Source of the DNA: Streptococcus constellatus subsp. constellatus
GTDB lineage: Bacteria; Bacillota; Bacilli; Lactobacillales; Streptococcaceae
Reading direction: 5' to 3'
Assembly: GCF_023167545.1 (NCBI RefSeq)
Contig: NZ_AP014647.1
Coordinates: 1,116,001 to 1,180,000 of the forward strand
Length of the DNA: 64,000 nt
In this document: one piece after another, positions 36,681 through 46,523 of the stretch
How positions within the stretch are numbered: the stretch's first letter is position 1
Layout of the letters: each line of letters begins with the position of its first letter
Made by a program: the position numbers and the translations under genes
Notes under the pieces: model-generated
Told to the model about the DNA's origin: nothing
Databases searched by the model: none
Seen by the model: only the letters and a program-made list of their open reading frames with translations

Positions 36681-38813
36681 TTATCTATTTACATTTGGCG
36701 GAAAACCGAATCCTACGGGATGGTGCTTACAAAATGTTGCTATCCAATCATCTAAGGTAGTTACTCTTATATGACCTATGTTATCAATCACTTTCCCATC
36801 TCCTATATAAATACCGACATGACCATAAGTAAGTCCGGCTGTGCCACCACTACTACTGCTCTCAACTGCAACAAGCATCCCTACCTTTAACTTTGACCTG
36901 TCTGATGTAAAGGTATAGTTTCGGTACATATCATTAGCATTTCCTCCGATATATCCAAGTCCTGCATTCTGATAAACCTGAGATACCCACATAGCACACC
37001 AGCCTGCACCCGGAGATGGCGTAATGTATGCAGCATTAACAATCTTCTTTTGTACTTCCGTAGATGCCTCATACTCTTTTCCACCACCTACACCACCATT
37101 TGCACTGATAAGGTCACTATTACCAAAGACTTCTCCCATATTGCCTTGTGCAAGGAACAAGGCTTCATAGTGCTTTAGATTATCGGGATAGTTTGCAAAG
37201 ACCTTTCGGATAATGCTGTCCATCTCTTTTTTATGAAGCGTTACGATGAGTTTTTTATACTCATAAGGTTCTTCGTGGCTTTCGGTATATTCATTGCCAT
37301 CTTCATCGGTATAGGTTTCCGTAACCATCCTGTATCTGATTTCAATTTCTTCCCTATACTCAAGGTCATACATGGACTCAAATAATTCTTTTAATATGGA
37401 TTCTACTTCCGATACACTCTTTACCTCTCCGCACCTTGATGTAATGTAGGATAAAAGCTCATGGACATTATGACCGATGTATTCTGTATTATTTAAGATA
37501 TATTCATCATATCCGGGATAATTTTCTTTCACATGGTCAACTTCACTTTGAAGCTCACCCTCCATATCTGAAAATTTCTGATTGATTTCACTTAGGACAT
37601 TTGGCTTTGATAAATAGCTTGTTGTAAGCACAGAGCTTGTAGAGTTCATAAAGCCTGTCATTCCCGTTCCTGCAAAGTTAATCACAAAAGTCCCTAAGAT
37701 AATGATACCTATGAAAATAAGCATTAGTCCTTTTGCTTTTCGGATAATCATATCCTTTGAGCTTTTCAGTGTTCCGATAAGTCCCTCTTTAATTCGATCT
37801 CTAAGCCTTGACTTATTCTCACGAGAAATTACTGCCTTTGCCTGATTTTTCTTTTGAAATCTTTTATATGCACTTGCTCTTTTATACTCATCCGTCTTTT
37901 TCAGTTCCTTTTTGGCATCACGAAATTCCAACTTTGACTTACGCTTTCTGATTTTATAGTCCTTATTTGTAAGGTCATAGCCTCTTTTAGCTCCTTTCTT
38001 ATCAGAATACTTCTTTATGCCATGAATGAGCTTTGAGCTTGTATCTGCTGTCTTTTCTCCTGCTTCCACTCCTTGATTTTCATCACTTCCATGAGACAAG
38101 TAATCTCTTACAGTTTCACTTCCTTTGGCAATTCCAGAAAGTGCAGATACCTTTACCATGTCTTTTTTTAGCTTTTTCTTTTGGTCTTTTGATAGGCTGC
38201 TATGAACTTTTCCGCTGACAGCATCTTTTCCCGTCTTTTTATCATCAGCCTTATTTTCCTTTAACACATCATCCTTTTTCCTTGTATAAAGGCTTTCGGT
38301 ATAGTTTTTTCTCTTATAATTTTTCTTTTGAACTTTTTGGCTTTTTGAGAAGCTATTTGTATTTTCTGCTTTATTATGAAGATTATCCTCGACATCATAG
38401 GTTGACTCAAAATAGTCGCTATCCCTAAAGTCATTGTCGTATCTGTCTATAATCCCATCATTATCAAGGTCTTTTCCTAAAGGATCATAGATTTTTCCAT
38501 CCTTAACCTCCGTAATATAATCTGATCTTCCCGTTTCAATTGCGGAATTTACGTCTCCCTTATCTGAAGCTCTATATTTTTCGTTTCTCTTGGATGTTCC
38601 ATAAGACTTTTCATTATCAGCACTTACCTTACTTGTTTTTTCATGCACTTTATCCTGAAACCGTTCTTTCTCATGAACGATTTTACCTCTGTAATCATCG
38701 TTATGTTTTAGCTTACTTTCTTCAGGTATCGTATCTGTTTTACTATGAAACATCTCTCTTTCAAGGCTTGCCTTATGCCTTTCCTTAAAATCCTTTTTCA
38801 GCTTCTTTCCCAT
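36681..38813 (-). CDS. CHAP/NlpC-type cell-wall hydrolase of the transfer apparatus
   Basis: A 710-residue protein. The N-terminal ~330 residues are highly charged. They include an Asp-rich segment [20 protein letters not shown] near 113-132 also found in the LtrC-like protein. A membrane segment at about 365-385 (GLMLIFIGIIILGTFVINF) precedes the extracytoplasmic part. The C-terminal ~115 residues form a cysteine peptidase-like CHAP domain with GWCAMWVSQVYQNAG (Cys near 604) and YGHVGIYIGDG (His near 661). It corresponds to VirB1/lysozyme-like proteins that open peptidoglycan for the conjugation channel. VirB4 lies four bases upstream. Confidence 0.87.
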   Translation of the reverse strand: MGKKLKKDFKERHKASLEREMFHSKTDTIPEESKLKHNDDYRGKIVHEKERFQDKVHEKTSKVSADNEKSYGTSKRNEKYRASDKGDVNSAIETGRSDYITEVKDGKIYDPLGKDLDNDGIIDRYDNDFRDSDYFESTYDVEDNLHNKAENTNSFSKSQKVQKKNYKRKNYTESLYTRKKDDVLKENKADDKKTGKDAVSGKVHSSLSKDQKKKLKKDMVKVSALSGIAKGSETVRDYLSHGSDENQGVEAGEKTADTSSKLIHGIKKYSDKKGAKRGYDLTNKDYKIRKRKSKLEFRDAKKELKKTDEYKRASAYKRFQKKNQAKAVISRENKSRLRDRIKEGLIGTLKSSKDMIIRKAKGLMLIFIGIIILGTFVINFAGTGMTGFMNSTSSVLTTSYLSKPNVLSEINQKFSDMEGELQSEVDHVKENYPGYDEYILNNTEYIGHNVHELLSYITSRCGEVKSVSEVESILKELFESMYDLEYREEIEIRYRMVTETYTDEDGNEYTESHEEPYEYKKLIVTLHKKEMDSIIRKVFANYPDNLKHYEALFLAQGNMGEVFGNSDLISANGGVGGGKEYEASTEVQKKIVNAAYITPSPGAGWCAMWVSQVYQNAGLGYIGGNANDMYRNYTFTSDRSKLKVGMLVAVESSSSGGTAGLTYGHVGIYIGDGKVIDNIGHIRVTTLDDWIATFCKHHPVGFGFPPNVNR

Positions 38814-38816
38814 AGG

Positions 38817-41246
38817 CTACCTCACTTCTTCCGGCTTGGTAGTCATCTTCTGATATAAAATTGTATCTTTCGGAAACTTATCAAGGAAAGGCACAATGGT
38901 ATTTCCAAAGAAAAGTAGTCCCTCACCTTCATTTGAATTAGTAACATATCTGAGCTGTGGAAGTGAGATTTTAAGTTTCCTTGCTAAGATTTCTCTATCT
39001 CCCGAAGCCTGATTTAGCATTAAGACAAAGTCCGTATTATCAAAGATATTTTCTATCTCCTTACTCATAAGTAGGTCTTTGACATTTTGCGTGATACCTG
39101 TCGGGATACCTCCCCATTTTCTAAACCTCTTCCATATCTCAACCGAATACGATGCTGTCTGCTCATCTTTTAACAGCAGGTGAAATTCGTCAATATAGTA
39201 TCTTGTAGCCTTATTTCCCCTGTTCCTTGATACCTTGTTCCACACCTGATCCTGAATAACAAGCATACCGATTTTCTTTAGCTGACTTCCAAGCTCCTTA
39301 ATATCAAAACAAAGTAGCTTCTTATTTAAATCCACATTTGACCTGTGATTAAAGACATTGAGAGAACCCGATACATAGATTTCCATCTCTGTTGCCAGCT
39401 TCTTACCGACCTTTTCTTCCTGCCCTTTTAACATATCGTATAGGTCTTGAAGTATCGGCATATTGTCAGGAGTAGGATGTTCAAAATACTTTTCATAGAT
39501 TTTAGGAAGGCACCTATCTATAACGGACTTTTCTTCTGCTGTAAGACCACTACCACCTACTACAAGCTCAAGCATACTCATGATAAAGTTTGCCTTGTCT
39601 TTCAGCGGTGCATCCCCATCACCGTAGTTCATGTTTATATCAAGGGGATTCAGGTAATCCTTTGACTTACTGCTGACCTTAATGACTTCTCCCTTAAACT
39701 GCCTTACGAGGTTTCCATACTCTCCTTCCGGATCGCAGATAATCACATCATCATCTGTTACCAAAATTGCATTTGCCATTTCTCTTTTGGCACTAAAGGA
39801 CTTACCACTACCCGGAGTTCCGAGGATTAGACCGTTTGGGTTCTTTAATTTCTTTCTATCCGCCATAATCAGGTTATGGCTTAGGGCATTTAGTCCATAG
39901 TACAGACTGTTACTTGAGTTGATAAAAAGCTCCTCTGTGGTAAATGGCATAAATACTGCCGTTGATGAGCTTGTCAGTCCTCTATCTATTTCAATCTTAT
40001 TTACACCAAGAGGCAGCACGCTCACTAAACCTTGTTCCTGAGAATGGTCAAATCTTTTCAGCTTACAGTTATGCTTATTTGCAATGGAGCTTATTTGAGC
40101 AATTGTGTTATCGAGCTTTTGCACTGTCCTTGCAAAATTCATAAAGACGATACTTACTACAAACATTCGCTCATCTCTTGTCTGCAAGTCTTTTAAGAGG
40201 CTCTTTACATCCTCACCATAGGTAATTAAGTCCGATGGAAGAATGTCCATATCATAACCGCTTCTTACCGCCTTCTTATTTTCCTCAATCTTCATCTTAT
40301 CAATATCAGTGTTTTTTCGTTTTACCATCTTAATGGCTTCCGATTGGTCGATTGCCCTAATATGAAAGGAAATATTGATGTTATCGTCAATATCCAAAAA
40401 CTCGGCAAGCATACGGTCTGAAAGCTCACTTGCAAGGATTTGAAAATGACTTGTTGCTCCGATGAATTTGCCGAACTTAAAGTATCTACTCGGTGTAAAG
40501 TTAAACTCATCAGGCACAATATATGTCTTTGTGCTTTCTCTTTTCTTTAGGTCTTTGTAGGAAAATTCAAAGGTCTTATTCGGATTTAAAACATCATGAA
40601 GTATCTTTAGCCTTTCTTCTCCGTTTAGGCTTTCTGCTCTCACACCCATGCTCTTTAGATTAGATAATATATCTATCTCCAGTCTTTCAAGTTTTGATGT
40701 TGCCTGTTCTAAATTATCCGCTTCCACTGTAAAGGTTACATACTTTGATTTTTTAAGTCCGTTATTTCCCTTTACAATCTGGCTTTTAAGCATCTCTCTA
40801 AATTCAAAGCGTATATCGTCGAAACCGTCCTTTTTATCCGGTATCTGAATTGCCGACTTCATTTCTTCGTTTCGTCCGAGCTGATTGATATATGAAAACT
40901 CAATGCTGATACTTGGATCAAAAGAGTTTAGGAAGTTTGCAAACTGATTAAAAATCAAGTCCCTATCTTCATCTAAGGCAAGCTGATAGTTAATGTCCTG
41001 AAAGGCTATACTTTTACTGAAGTGCTTTTCATCAAGCTGGCATATTCCGCTTTTTAAAAGCCTTAGATAGGGAATGGTATCTTCTACCGTATATCTTTTC
41101 GGTTCTTTCTTAAAGATAAGGTCAAGGATTCCTCCCTTATCTTTTTTTGACTTGCAATTACTTTTCTTTAAGTCCCGCTTTTGACTTCTCAATGCCTTTT
41201 CGTTTTGCATGAGTTTTATTTGCTGAATTTTTCTTTTCTTGTCCAA
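38817..41246 (-). CDS. virB4: VirB4-like conjugation ATPase
   Basis: An 809-residue VirB4/TraE-type ATPase that powers type IV secretion. The start is a TTG at 41246, supported by AAAGGAGG six bases away; this makes it overlap the PrgI gene by 89 bases. Walker A is GTPGSGKSFSAKREM near 475, Walker B-like DDVIICDPEGE follows, then YIDEFHLLL and TGITQNVKDL. The N-terminal half has the coupling domain. Gene order PrgI-VirB4-CHAP is standard for this class of ICE. Confidence 0.9.
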   Translation of the reverse strand: MDKKRKIQQIKLMQNEKALRSQKRDLKKSNCKSKKDKGGILDLIFKKEPKRYTVEDTIPYLRLLKSGICQLDEKHFSKSIAFQDINYQLALDEDRDLIFNQFANFLNSFDPSISIEFSYINQLGRNEEMKSAIQIPDKKDGFDDIRFEFREMLKSQIVKGNNGLKKSKYVTFTVEADNLEQATSKLERLEIDILSNLKSMGVRAESLNGEERLKILHDVLNPNKTFEFSYKDLKKRESTKTYIVPDEFNFTPSRYFKFGKFIGATSHFQILASELSDRMLAEFLDIDDNINISFHIRAIDQSEAIKMVKRKNTDIDKMKIEENKKAVRSGYDMDILPSDLITYGEDVKSLLKDLQTRDERMFVVSIVFMNFARTVQKLDNTIAQISSIANKHNCKLKRFDHSQEQGLVSVLPLGVNKIEIDRGLTSSSTAVFMPFTTEELFINSSNSLYYGLNALSHNLIMADRKKLKNPNGLILGTPGSGKSFSAKREMANAILVTDDDVIICDPEGEYGNLVRQFKGEVIKVSSKSKDYLNPLDINMNYGDGDAPLKDKANFIMSMLELVVGGSGLTAEEKSVIDRCLPKIYEKYFEHPTPDNMPILQDLYDMLKGQEEKVGKKLATEMEIYVSGSLNVFNHRSNVDLNKKLLCFDIKELGSQLKKIGMLVIQDQVWNKVSRNRGNKATRYYIDEFHLLLKDEQTASYSVEIWKRFRKWGGIPTGITQNVKDLLMSKEIENIFDNTDFVLMLNQASGDREILARKLKISLPQLRYVTNSNEGEGLLFFGNTIVPFLDKFPKDTILYQKMTTKPEEVR

Positions 41247-41547
41247 GGTAAACCTCCTTTCTCACTCTCTTTTGCGGTTGATAAAACTTATGAAGATAAA
41301 TGTACTTAAAGTATTTCTCAAATGTCAGTCCGTCTTTTTCAAATAGTGTGATGAAAAAGATAGGAAGCGTGGATACGATAAGGAATATGATAGCTATGTC
41401 ATTTGGCACAAACTTCCTCATAAATAAATAGACTGGTATTCCAACCAGTCCTGCAAGTGTGAAGCCTATGAGCTGCCTTTTCGTTAGGTTAAAAGCAACC
41501 TTTGTCTTTACCTTATTTAAGTCTTTAGGGATTGGTACATATGCCAT
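41158..41547 (-). CDS. PrgI-family membrane protein
   Basis: A 129-residue protein starting MAYVPIPKDLNKVKTKVAFN. It has two membrane helices (LIGFTLAGLVGIPVYLFM and IAIIFLIVSTLPIFFITLF, about 26-75) followed by FEKDGLTFEKYFKYIY. This is the PrgI/VirB3-like pattern of Gram-positive conjugation systems. The basic tail is encoded in the stretch shared with the VirB4 start. Confidence 0.85.
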   Translation of the reverse strand: MAYVPIPKDLNKVKTKVAFNLTKRQLIGFTLAGLVGIPVYLFMRKFVPNDIAIIFLIVSTLPIFFITLFEKDGLTFEKYFKYIYLHKFYQPQKRVRKEVYLGQEKKNSANKTHAKRKGIEKSKAGLKEK

Positions 41548-41550
41548 ATC

Positions 41551-41814
41551 TTACCTCCCATCTTCTTTACCCTTTGACAGTTCCTCAAAGTGTTCATATA
41601 CAGAGCCGATTTCTTCCTGAATAGTCGCAAGCTGTTCGTCTGTGTTCTTGTTATATCTTTGCTGCATTAGGTAAAAATCGTTATGGCAGCGACCAATGTC
41701 CTCTGTTTTTTCTTCCAATTCTTCCACCTTATTATGAAGCCTGATCCTATCAATTATCGCCATAATACCTGCTCCAATTACTACTGCTGTAAATATTGTT
41801 TTTCTTTTGTTCAT
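41551..41814 (-). CDS. Small membrane/coiled-coil protein of the transfer operon
   Basis: An 87-residue protein with one N-terminal helix (TIFTAVVIGAGIMAIIDRI) and a coiled-coil-like remainder (HNKVEELEEKTEDIGRC). It lies three bases from the PrgI gene start. I do not recognise a named family; its position between the TrbL-like and PrgI genes implies a membrane accessory of the channel. Confidence 0.6.
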   Translation of the reverse strand: MNKRKTIFTAVVIGAGIMAIIDRIRLHNKVEELEEKTEDIGRCHNDFYLMQQRYNKNTDEQLATIQEEIGSVYEHFEELSKGKEDGR

Positions 41815-41831
41815 CCTATCATTCCTTTCTT

Positions 41832-42695
41832 TTAGTGTGCATTTAATACGCTTTTGGCCAGTGTTCCGCTCTTTAGCATCATTAACCCCAGCAAAACCGC
41901 ATAGCCAAGTATCGTCATGGTACTTGTGTGTATATCTGTTATCTTAATCGTCTTAACTAAAACTGCGTAAATTCCAAGACAAACCATTAAAAAGAGTCCT
42001 TGTAATCCAAGTGCAAATAGTCCTTTGATATAGTTTGTTCCAATCTGTCCCCACTCCTTGTTTCCCATTGTGGCAAATGGAATGGCTGAAACCGATGAGT
42101 AAACATAAATCTCAAACATTCTTCCGTAAACTACAAGCATAATCACAACGGATATTACCTGTATAGCAACCTTGATGAGTGAGGTTTCAAAGAGAATCAT
42201 GACAAGTTCTCCAAGCCCCTTTTCTTTTAGGGTATCCATCATTGCCACTATCTGATCTCCGGAAACGGTGGCAGAGGTATTTATCACCCCTGCCGCCTTA
42301 TTTACCATGTGCTGTGCCACATCAAAAACTGCCATTGAAAACTCAAAGGCATGGGATACTAACCATACAGCAATCCACATCTTGATGATGTACTTGAAAA
42401 ATTCAAAAGTATCTGTATCGTGCATATTGTTCTTTTGCATTACCATATTGATAAGCTCGATACAAAGAACTGCTGTGATGATTAGTCCCGCTATTGGAAT
42501 GATAACGGAATCGTTAATGCTTTTGATAAAGGCAAATACATCTCCGTTCCACCCCATAGGCGTTTTACCTACATCTGTTGCAACCGCACCAACTTTATCG
42601 TTGATGTCAAGAAACATGGACTCTAAGTTTGCTTGGATACCGCCCAGTAGAAGCTCCTTAAAGAATTCTTCTATCTTGTCGAATATTCCAAACAT
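41832..42695 (-). CDS. TrbL/VirB6-like polytopic membrane protein
   Basis: A 287-residue protein with an amphipathic N-terminus (MFGIFDKIEEFFKELLLGGI) and about six hydrophobic helices. Examples are IPIAGLIITAVLCIELINMV near 65, VAIQVISVVIMLVVYGRMF near 175 and LQGLFLMVCLGIYAVLVKTI near 235. This topology and gene position match the VirB6/TrbL-like component (CD411 type) of clostridial conjugation modules. Confidence 0.82.
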   Translation of the reverse strand: MFGIFDKIEEFFKELLLGGIQANLESMFLDINDKVGAVATDVGKTPMGWNGDVFAFIKSINDSVIIPIAGLIITAVLCIELINMVMQKNNMHDTDTFEFFKYIIKMWIAVWLVSHAFEFSMAVFDVAQHMVNKAAGVINTSATVSGDQIVAMMDTLKEKGLGELVMILFETSLIKVAIQVISVVIMLVVYGRMFEIYVYSSVSAIPFATMGNKEWGQIGTNYIKGLFALGLQGLFLMVCLGIYAVLVKTIKITDIHTSTMTILGYAVLLGLMMLKSGTLAKSVLNAH

Positions 42696-42714
42696 CTAAG
42701 CTCTCCTTTTCTTC

Positions 42715-42930
42715 TTAATTGAGTACATTGGCAAGTAGTGGAATGAGCTTAAGTCCGATAAGAACGATCCCTCCTCCAGCCATAAGCTGCTTAATACCTT
42801 GGCTCTTAGCACCGGGATTGTCATTACCATATCCTTCCATAAGATTGATAACGCCCCATGCTCCAAGTCCTGCACCTACTGCCATAACCAAAATCTTTAA
42901 TACATTAACTGCCTGTGTAAAAAATGCCAT
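42715..42930 (-). CDS. Maff2-family small membrane protein
   Basis: A 71-residue protein with two hydrophobic helices: ILVMAVGAGLGAWGVINLME and LMAGGGIVLIGLKLIPLLA. The motif GNDNPGAKSQGIKQLMAGGG between them is the hallmark of Maff2, a VirB2/pilin-like subunit of these elements. It lies 20 bases upstream of the TrbL-like gene. Confidence 0.88.
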   Translation of the reverse strand: MAFFTQAVNVLKILVMAVGAGLGAWGVINLMEGYGNDNPGAKSQGIKQLMAGGGIVLIGLKLIPLLANVLN

Positions 42931-42933
42931 AAG

Positions 42934-43245
42934 TTATTCCTCCTCGTTTTCTTCTTTCTTTTCAATCTTGTTATATGACTTCACTACAAAGTTTTTGTAA
43001 GTCTTTCCCTCTTTTTCACGCTTCTTAAAGTAACCAAAGATATGAATTAAATCGCCTTTTTCAAAGTCCTTTGCTTTCTCAGCTTTTTCTCCATAGGCTG
43101 CACAGTTGATGTACTCCTTTCCCTTTCCGTACTTTTTTACAAGCGTGAAGTTTGCAACTTCCACTTTCTCTCCTTCATTTTCAAAACTTGAAAAAGTTGG
43201 CTCTGCTACTAAGCAAGCATTGATGTTAATCATTTCCTGTTTCAT
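42934..43245 (-). CDS. Single-stranded DNA-binding protein (short)
   Basis: A 103-residue OB-fold protein: MININACLVAEPTFSSFENEG, VANFTLVKKYG, INCAAYGEKAEKAKDFEKGD and HIFGYFKKREKEGK. This is the SSB core without the usual glutamine-rich tail or DDDIPF tip; it ends in a Lys/Glu-rich stretch. It probably coats transferred DNA. The Maff2 gene follows three bases later. Confidence 0.8.
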   Translation of the reverse strand: MKQEMININACLVAEPTFSSFENEGEKVEVANFTLVKKYGKGKEYINCAAYGEKAEKAKDFEKGDLIHIFGYFKKREKEGKTYKNFVVKSYNKIEKKEENEEE

Positions 43246-43274
43246 CTTTTTGTTTTCTCCTTTTTAATTTCAAT

Positions 43275-43310
43275 TAAAAAAGCGACTGGAGAATTTCTTT
43301 TTCAATCGCT
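43275..43310 (-). terminator. Intercistronic terminator or attenuator between virD4 and ssb
   Basis: On the minus strand AGCGATTG pairs with CAGTCGCT (one G-U) and is followed by TTTTTT. It lies in the 163-base gap between the coupling protein and SSB genes. Confidence 0.65.
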
Positions 43311-43408
43311 GATACTTTTGCTATTTAGTTTTTATTTAAGTGGGACTTCTGATCCTTATCATCTTGCCTCCTGATTTTGAATAAAAAAACAGCAAATCTT
43401 TTTAAGAC

Positions 43409-45193
43409 TTACTGCATTCTTGTAATAACCGTTTCTCTATTTAATTTTGCTTTTCCTTTTCGCTTCATATAGCTTTCTATGTCAAACAAATTCTTCTTGT
43501 CATAATCCTCAAGGAGCTTATAATTCTTGTGCTTTGTAATATCGAATTTATCCGACAAAAACGGTCTGACACCTCGAAGCTGAAAGATACATTTACCACC
43601 ATCCATAACCGTTATCTCGTCCTGACTCATCAGTTCCTTACCGGTCTTTTGATAATTTAATCCAAAACTCTTTTGATTGCTTCTTGTTTCCGAAGTGTTG
43701 TAAAGATCAATAGTTTCTTTACCAAGTGTTTCCGAAAGCTCTTTTAATGTTGTCTTCTCCTTTCCGCCTAAGAATAGGGTACTATCACAGTTACCGACAA
43801 TCGTATCGGCGTTATCCTTGTAGATTGCCTTTAGCTGAGATTGTGCCTGTAATATAATACTTGCCGAAATCTCTCTACTTCTGATGGTTGCAATTAACTT
43901 CTCAAACTTAGGTATTAAACCAATGTTTGCAAATTCATCAAGCAAGCATCTCACATGGACAGGTAATCGTCCGCCATATACATCATCTGCCTTATCACAT
44001 AAGAGATTAAAAAGTTGTGAGTACATAATGGAAACTACAAAGTTAAAAGTATCGTCTGTATCAGAGATGATAACAAATAAGGCTGTCTTTCTATCCCCCA
44101 GTGTATCAAGCTCCAGTTCATCTTCACTCATCAAGTCCCTAAGTTCCCTAATATCAAAGGGAGCAAGCCTTGCACCACAAGAGATAAGAATAGATTTTGC
44201 CGTTTTTCCGGCAGCCAATTTGTACTTTTTATATTGCTTCACTGCAAAATGTGTAGGTTCTTTCTTCTCCAGTGCTTCAAAGAGCCTATCTATCGGATTC
44301 ATGTATGTTTCATCATCTTCTCTGACCTCAGAAGCGTCTATCATATCAAGGAGTGTTGCAAAGTTCTTTTCCTCTCTTGGTGCTTCGTAGAAGATATATC
44401 CGATAAGGGCTGTATAGTAGAGCTTTTCGGCTTTGACCCAAAAATCTTCACCTGCTTTTTCTCCCTCGCCCTTGGTGTTTTCAATGATGGTTTGCACTAA
44501 TTTTAGTATGTCTTTTTCACTTCTGAGATAAGCAAAGGGATTATATTTCATAGACTTTTTGAAGTTAATGGTATTTAGGATTTTTATCTCATATCCGTTA
44601 TCTTCAAGCATCTTACCGCACTCAAGGACTATCGTTCCTTTAGGATCGGTTACACAATATGACGAGTGCATCTGCATAAGATTCGGTTTTACATAAAATC
44701 TCGTTTTTCCACTTCCTGATCCACCGATTACAAGCACATTTTTGTTACGAGCATATTTAGGATTAGCCGGTCTGCCATTCATGGTTAATCGTTCTGTTTG
44801 CGTAAGTAGGATATTGTTTTGAAACTTTTCATCCACATATGGCTCTATATCTTTTTTCGTTCCCCATCTTGCTGAGCCATACTCTTTCCCCTGTCTAAAC
44901 TTTTTAGCATTTTTCCCTTTGGTATATACGATAATTTTGATTAAAACAGCTACTACCACGCCCATTATAATATCCGTAGGATGAAGGCTTGGAAGAAAGC
45001 TCATCGTATTAATCTCTAATATCCCTTGAAAAATTTTGTCAATAATATCGCCACCTATATAGGCTCTTACATGATGTGAAAAGATATTACCTATATAGAA
45101 AAATGCAAGATAGGGAATGTTCTGCTTTAGAAACTTTACCTTATCTTGCACCTTAAATAAGCCTTTGATGTCCTTTAATAATTTATCTATCAT
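43409..45193 (-). CDS. virD4: VirD4/TcpA-type coupling protein
   Basis: A 594-residue type IV coupling protein. Two N-terminal membrane helices are followed by YGSARWGTKKDIEPYV, Walker A IGGSGSGKTRF (156-166), YCVTDPKGT and LLDEFANIGLIPKF. It brings the relaxase-DNA complex to the secretion channel and is an ATPase. It overlaps the PcfB-like gene by four bases (ATGA). All motifs are intact. Confidence 0.92.
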   Translation of the reverse strand: MIDKLLKDIKGLFKVQDKVKFLKQNIPYLAFFYIGNIFSHHVRAYIGGDIIDKIFQGILEINTMSFLPSLHPTDIIMGVVVAVLIKIIVYTKGKNAKKFRQGKEYGSARWGTKKDIEPYVDEKFQNNILLTQTERLTMNGRPANPKYARNKNVLVIGGSGSGKTRFYVKPNLMQMHSSYCVTDPKGTIVLECGKMLEDNGYEIKILNTINFKKSMKYNPFAYLRSEKDILKLVQTIIENTKGEGEKAGEDFWVKAEKLYYTALIGYIFYEAPREEKNFATLLDMIDASEVREDDETYMNPIDRLFEALEKKEPTHFAVKQYKKYKLAAGKTAKSILISCGARLAPFDIRELRDLMSEDELELDTLGDRKTALFVIISDTDDTFNFVVSIMYSQLFNLLCDKADDVYGGRLPVHVRCLLDEFANIGLIPKFEKLIATIRSREISASIILQAQSQLKAIYKDNADTIVGNCDSTLFLGGKEKTTLKELSETLGKETIDLYNTSETRSNQKSFGLNYQKTGKELMSQDEITVMDGGKCIFQLRGVRPFLSDKFDITKHKNYKLLEDYDKKNLFDIESYMKRKGKAKLNRETVITRMQ

Positions 45194-45675
45194 AGGCTCT
45201 GCTCCTTTTGTTTATTCTTGATTTTATCTTTGGAAACAGAGTTTTTAGCCATCTCCTTGAACTTCTCAATATTCCTATGAATGGACTCCTTCCTTTCCGT
45301 TTTCTTTTCTGATTCTGAAAGGGCATGCTTAAATGCTTTGTCCATAACCTTCATATCTTTAGCTTGAAAGAACACTGAGTATTTCCCACTTTCCTTATCT
45401 TTCATCACTGAAAACTTTACCCCATACCGATTAAGTTCTTTTTTCAGTTCCTTAAGTTCTGCTTCTTCAACTGGAATTTCTTCAAGCTGCCCCTTTTTAA
45501 CCATATCTTTTAGCTTTACTTCATTTCCGTTAGTATTAACCAGCTTTTCAAGTCCTCCAAGTTTTTCTGCTTCTTTCATCAATTTCTTTAACAAGTTCAG
45601 AATTAGCTTTCCTGTTACTTTAGCAGCTCTAACTTCCATATTCAGTGTTTTTCTTGCTATTTCTTCATTGATCAA
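45190..45675 (-). CDS. PcfB/DUF3801-family protein
   Basis: A 161-residue basic protein starting MINEEIARKTLNMEVRAAKV. The central DUF3801 region contains LKELKKELNRYGVKFSVMKD and YSVFFQAKD. PcfB is an accessory factor that helps the relaxosome dock on the coupling protein. It is coupled by 4-base overlaps to both neighbours. Confidence 0.82.
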   Translation of the reverse strand: MINEEIARKTLNMEVRAAKVTGKLILNLLKKLMKEAEKLGGLEKLVNTNGNEVKLKDMVKKGQLEEIPVEEAELKELKKELNRYGVKFSVMKDKESGKYSVFFQAKDMKVMDKAFKHALSESEKKTERKESIHRNIEKFKEMAKNSVSKDKIKNKQKEQSL

Positions 45676-46523
45676 CTTCTCTCACCTCCATTCAGCAGTC
45701 TGTCCTTATTCCGATTCAGTTTGTCCTTTTGAATAACCTTTCTAAAATCTTCTCCTACAACCATAACAGGAATACACATCCCTATGATTCTTGAGTAGAT
45801 TCTTTGATACTCTACGCTATCCTTACAATTTTGGATTGTGTCGTATGAAAGGTTAGTGGTAAAGATAGTCGGTTTCTGTTTTAAATACCTGTTATTCACG
45901 ATGTTATATACTTGCTCTTTGGCATAGCTTGTATCTCTTTCTATTCCTAAGTCATCCAAGATAAGAACGGAAGTATTTACAAGGGATTCAATATATGCGT
46001 TCTTGTCAAAATCAAATCCTCCCTTTTGCAGTTCATTGATAATCTGTGAAAAATTTCTTATTTTAACACCTATTCGATACTGTTCAATAAGGCTATTTGC
46101 AATGGAGCAGGCAAGATAGGTCTTTCCGCTACCTACTGAGCCATAAAAAAGGAGTCCGATATTTTCTTTTTTCATTTCCTCATAGTCTTTTACAAAGTTC
46201 TTTGCAATGATAAGGCTTTGGTTTTCTTCTCCCTGATAATTTTCAAATGTGTATGACCACTGAATAATCGAGTTAAAGCAGCTACTCTTTAATCGTTCAA
46301 TCTCCATCTGCTTTTGTCTTTCTTTTTCTCTTGCCTCTCTATCTCTATCGCATTTGCAAGAAATCTTAAATATCATCTTGTTATCAAAGAACTCCATCAC
46401 TTTTCCGTCTTTTCTTTCATGGCAAACTTTACAAAATGCGTGTCCGTCCTTGATATATTCTTTTTCAGGATCGTAAGAATACTCTACATCTTCTATCATT
46501 ACTTTTTCTAATTCTTTCATCAT
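45672..46523 (-). CDS. DnaC/IstB-like AAA+ ATPase
   Basis: A 283-residue protein with an N-terminal zinc-binding knuckle (Cys31, Cys34, Cys56, Cys58: FCKVC and ISCKC) and an AAA+ core. Walker A is FYGSVGSGKTYLA (127-139), Walker B is VLILDDLGIE, and IFTTNL is the sensor region. This is the helicase-loader type (DnaC) encoded after the replication initiator in Tn1549-like elements. The start overlaps the repA stop as ATGA. Confidence 0.88.
   Translation of the reverse strand: MMKELEKVMIEDVEYSYDPEKEYIKDGHAFCKVCHERKDGKVMEFFDNKMIFKISCKCDRDREAREKERQKQMEIERLKSSCFNSIIQWSYTFENYQGEENQSLIIAKNFVKDYEEMKKENIGLLFYGSVGSGKTYLACSIANSLIEQYRIGVKIRNFSQIINELQKGGFDFDKNAYIESLVNTSVLILDDLGIERDTSYAKEQVYNIVNNRYLKQKPTIFTTNLSYDTIQNCKDSVEYQRIYSRIIGMCIPVMVVGEDFRKVIQKDKLNRNKDRLLNGGERS

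Noticed and set aside
43884..44390. A 168-codon serine-rich frame opposite virD4
   Set aside because: Antisense shadow of the coupling protein, with no domain or ribosome-site support.
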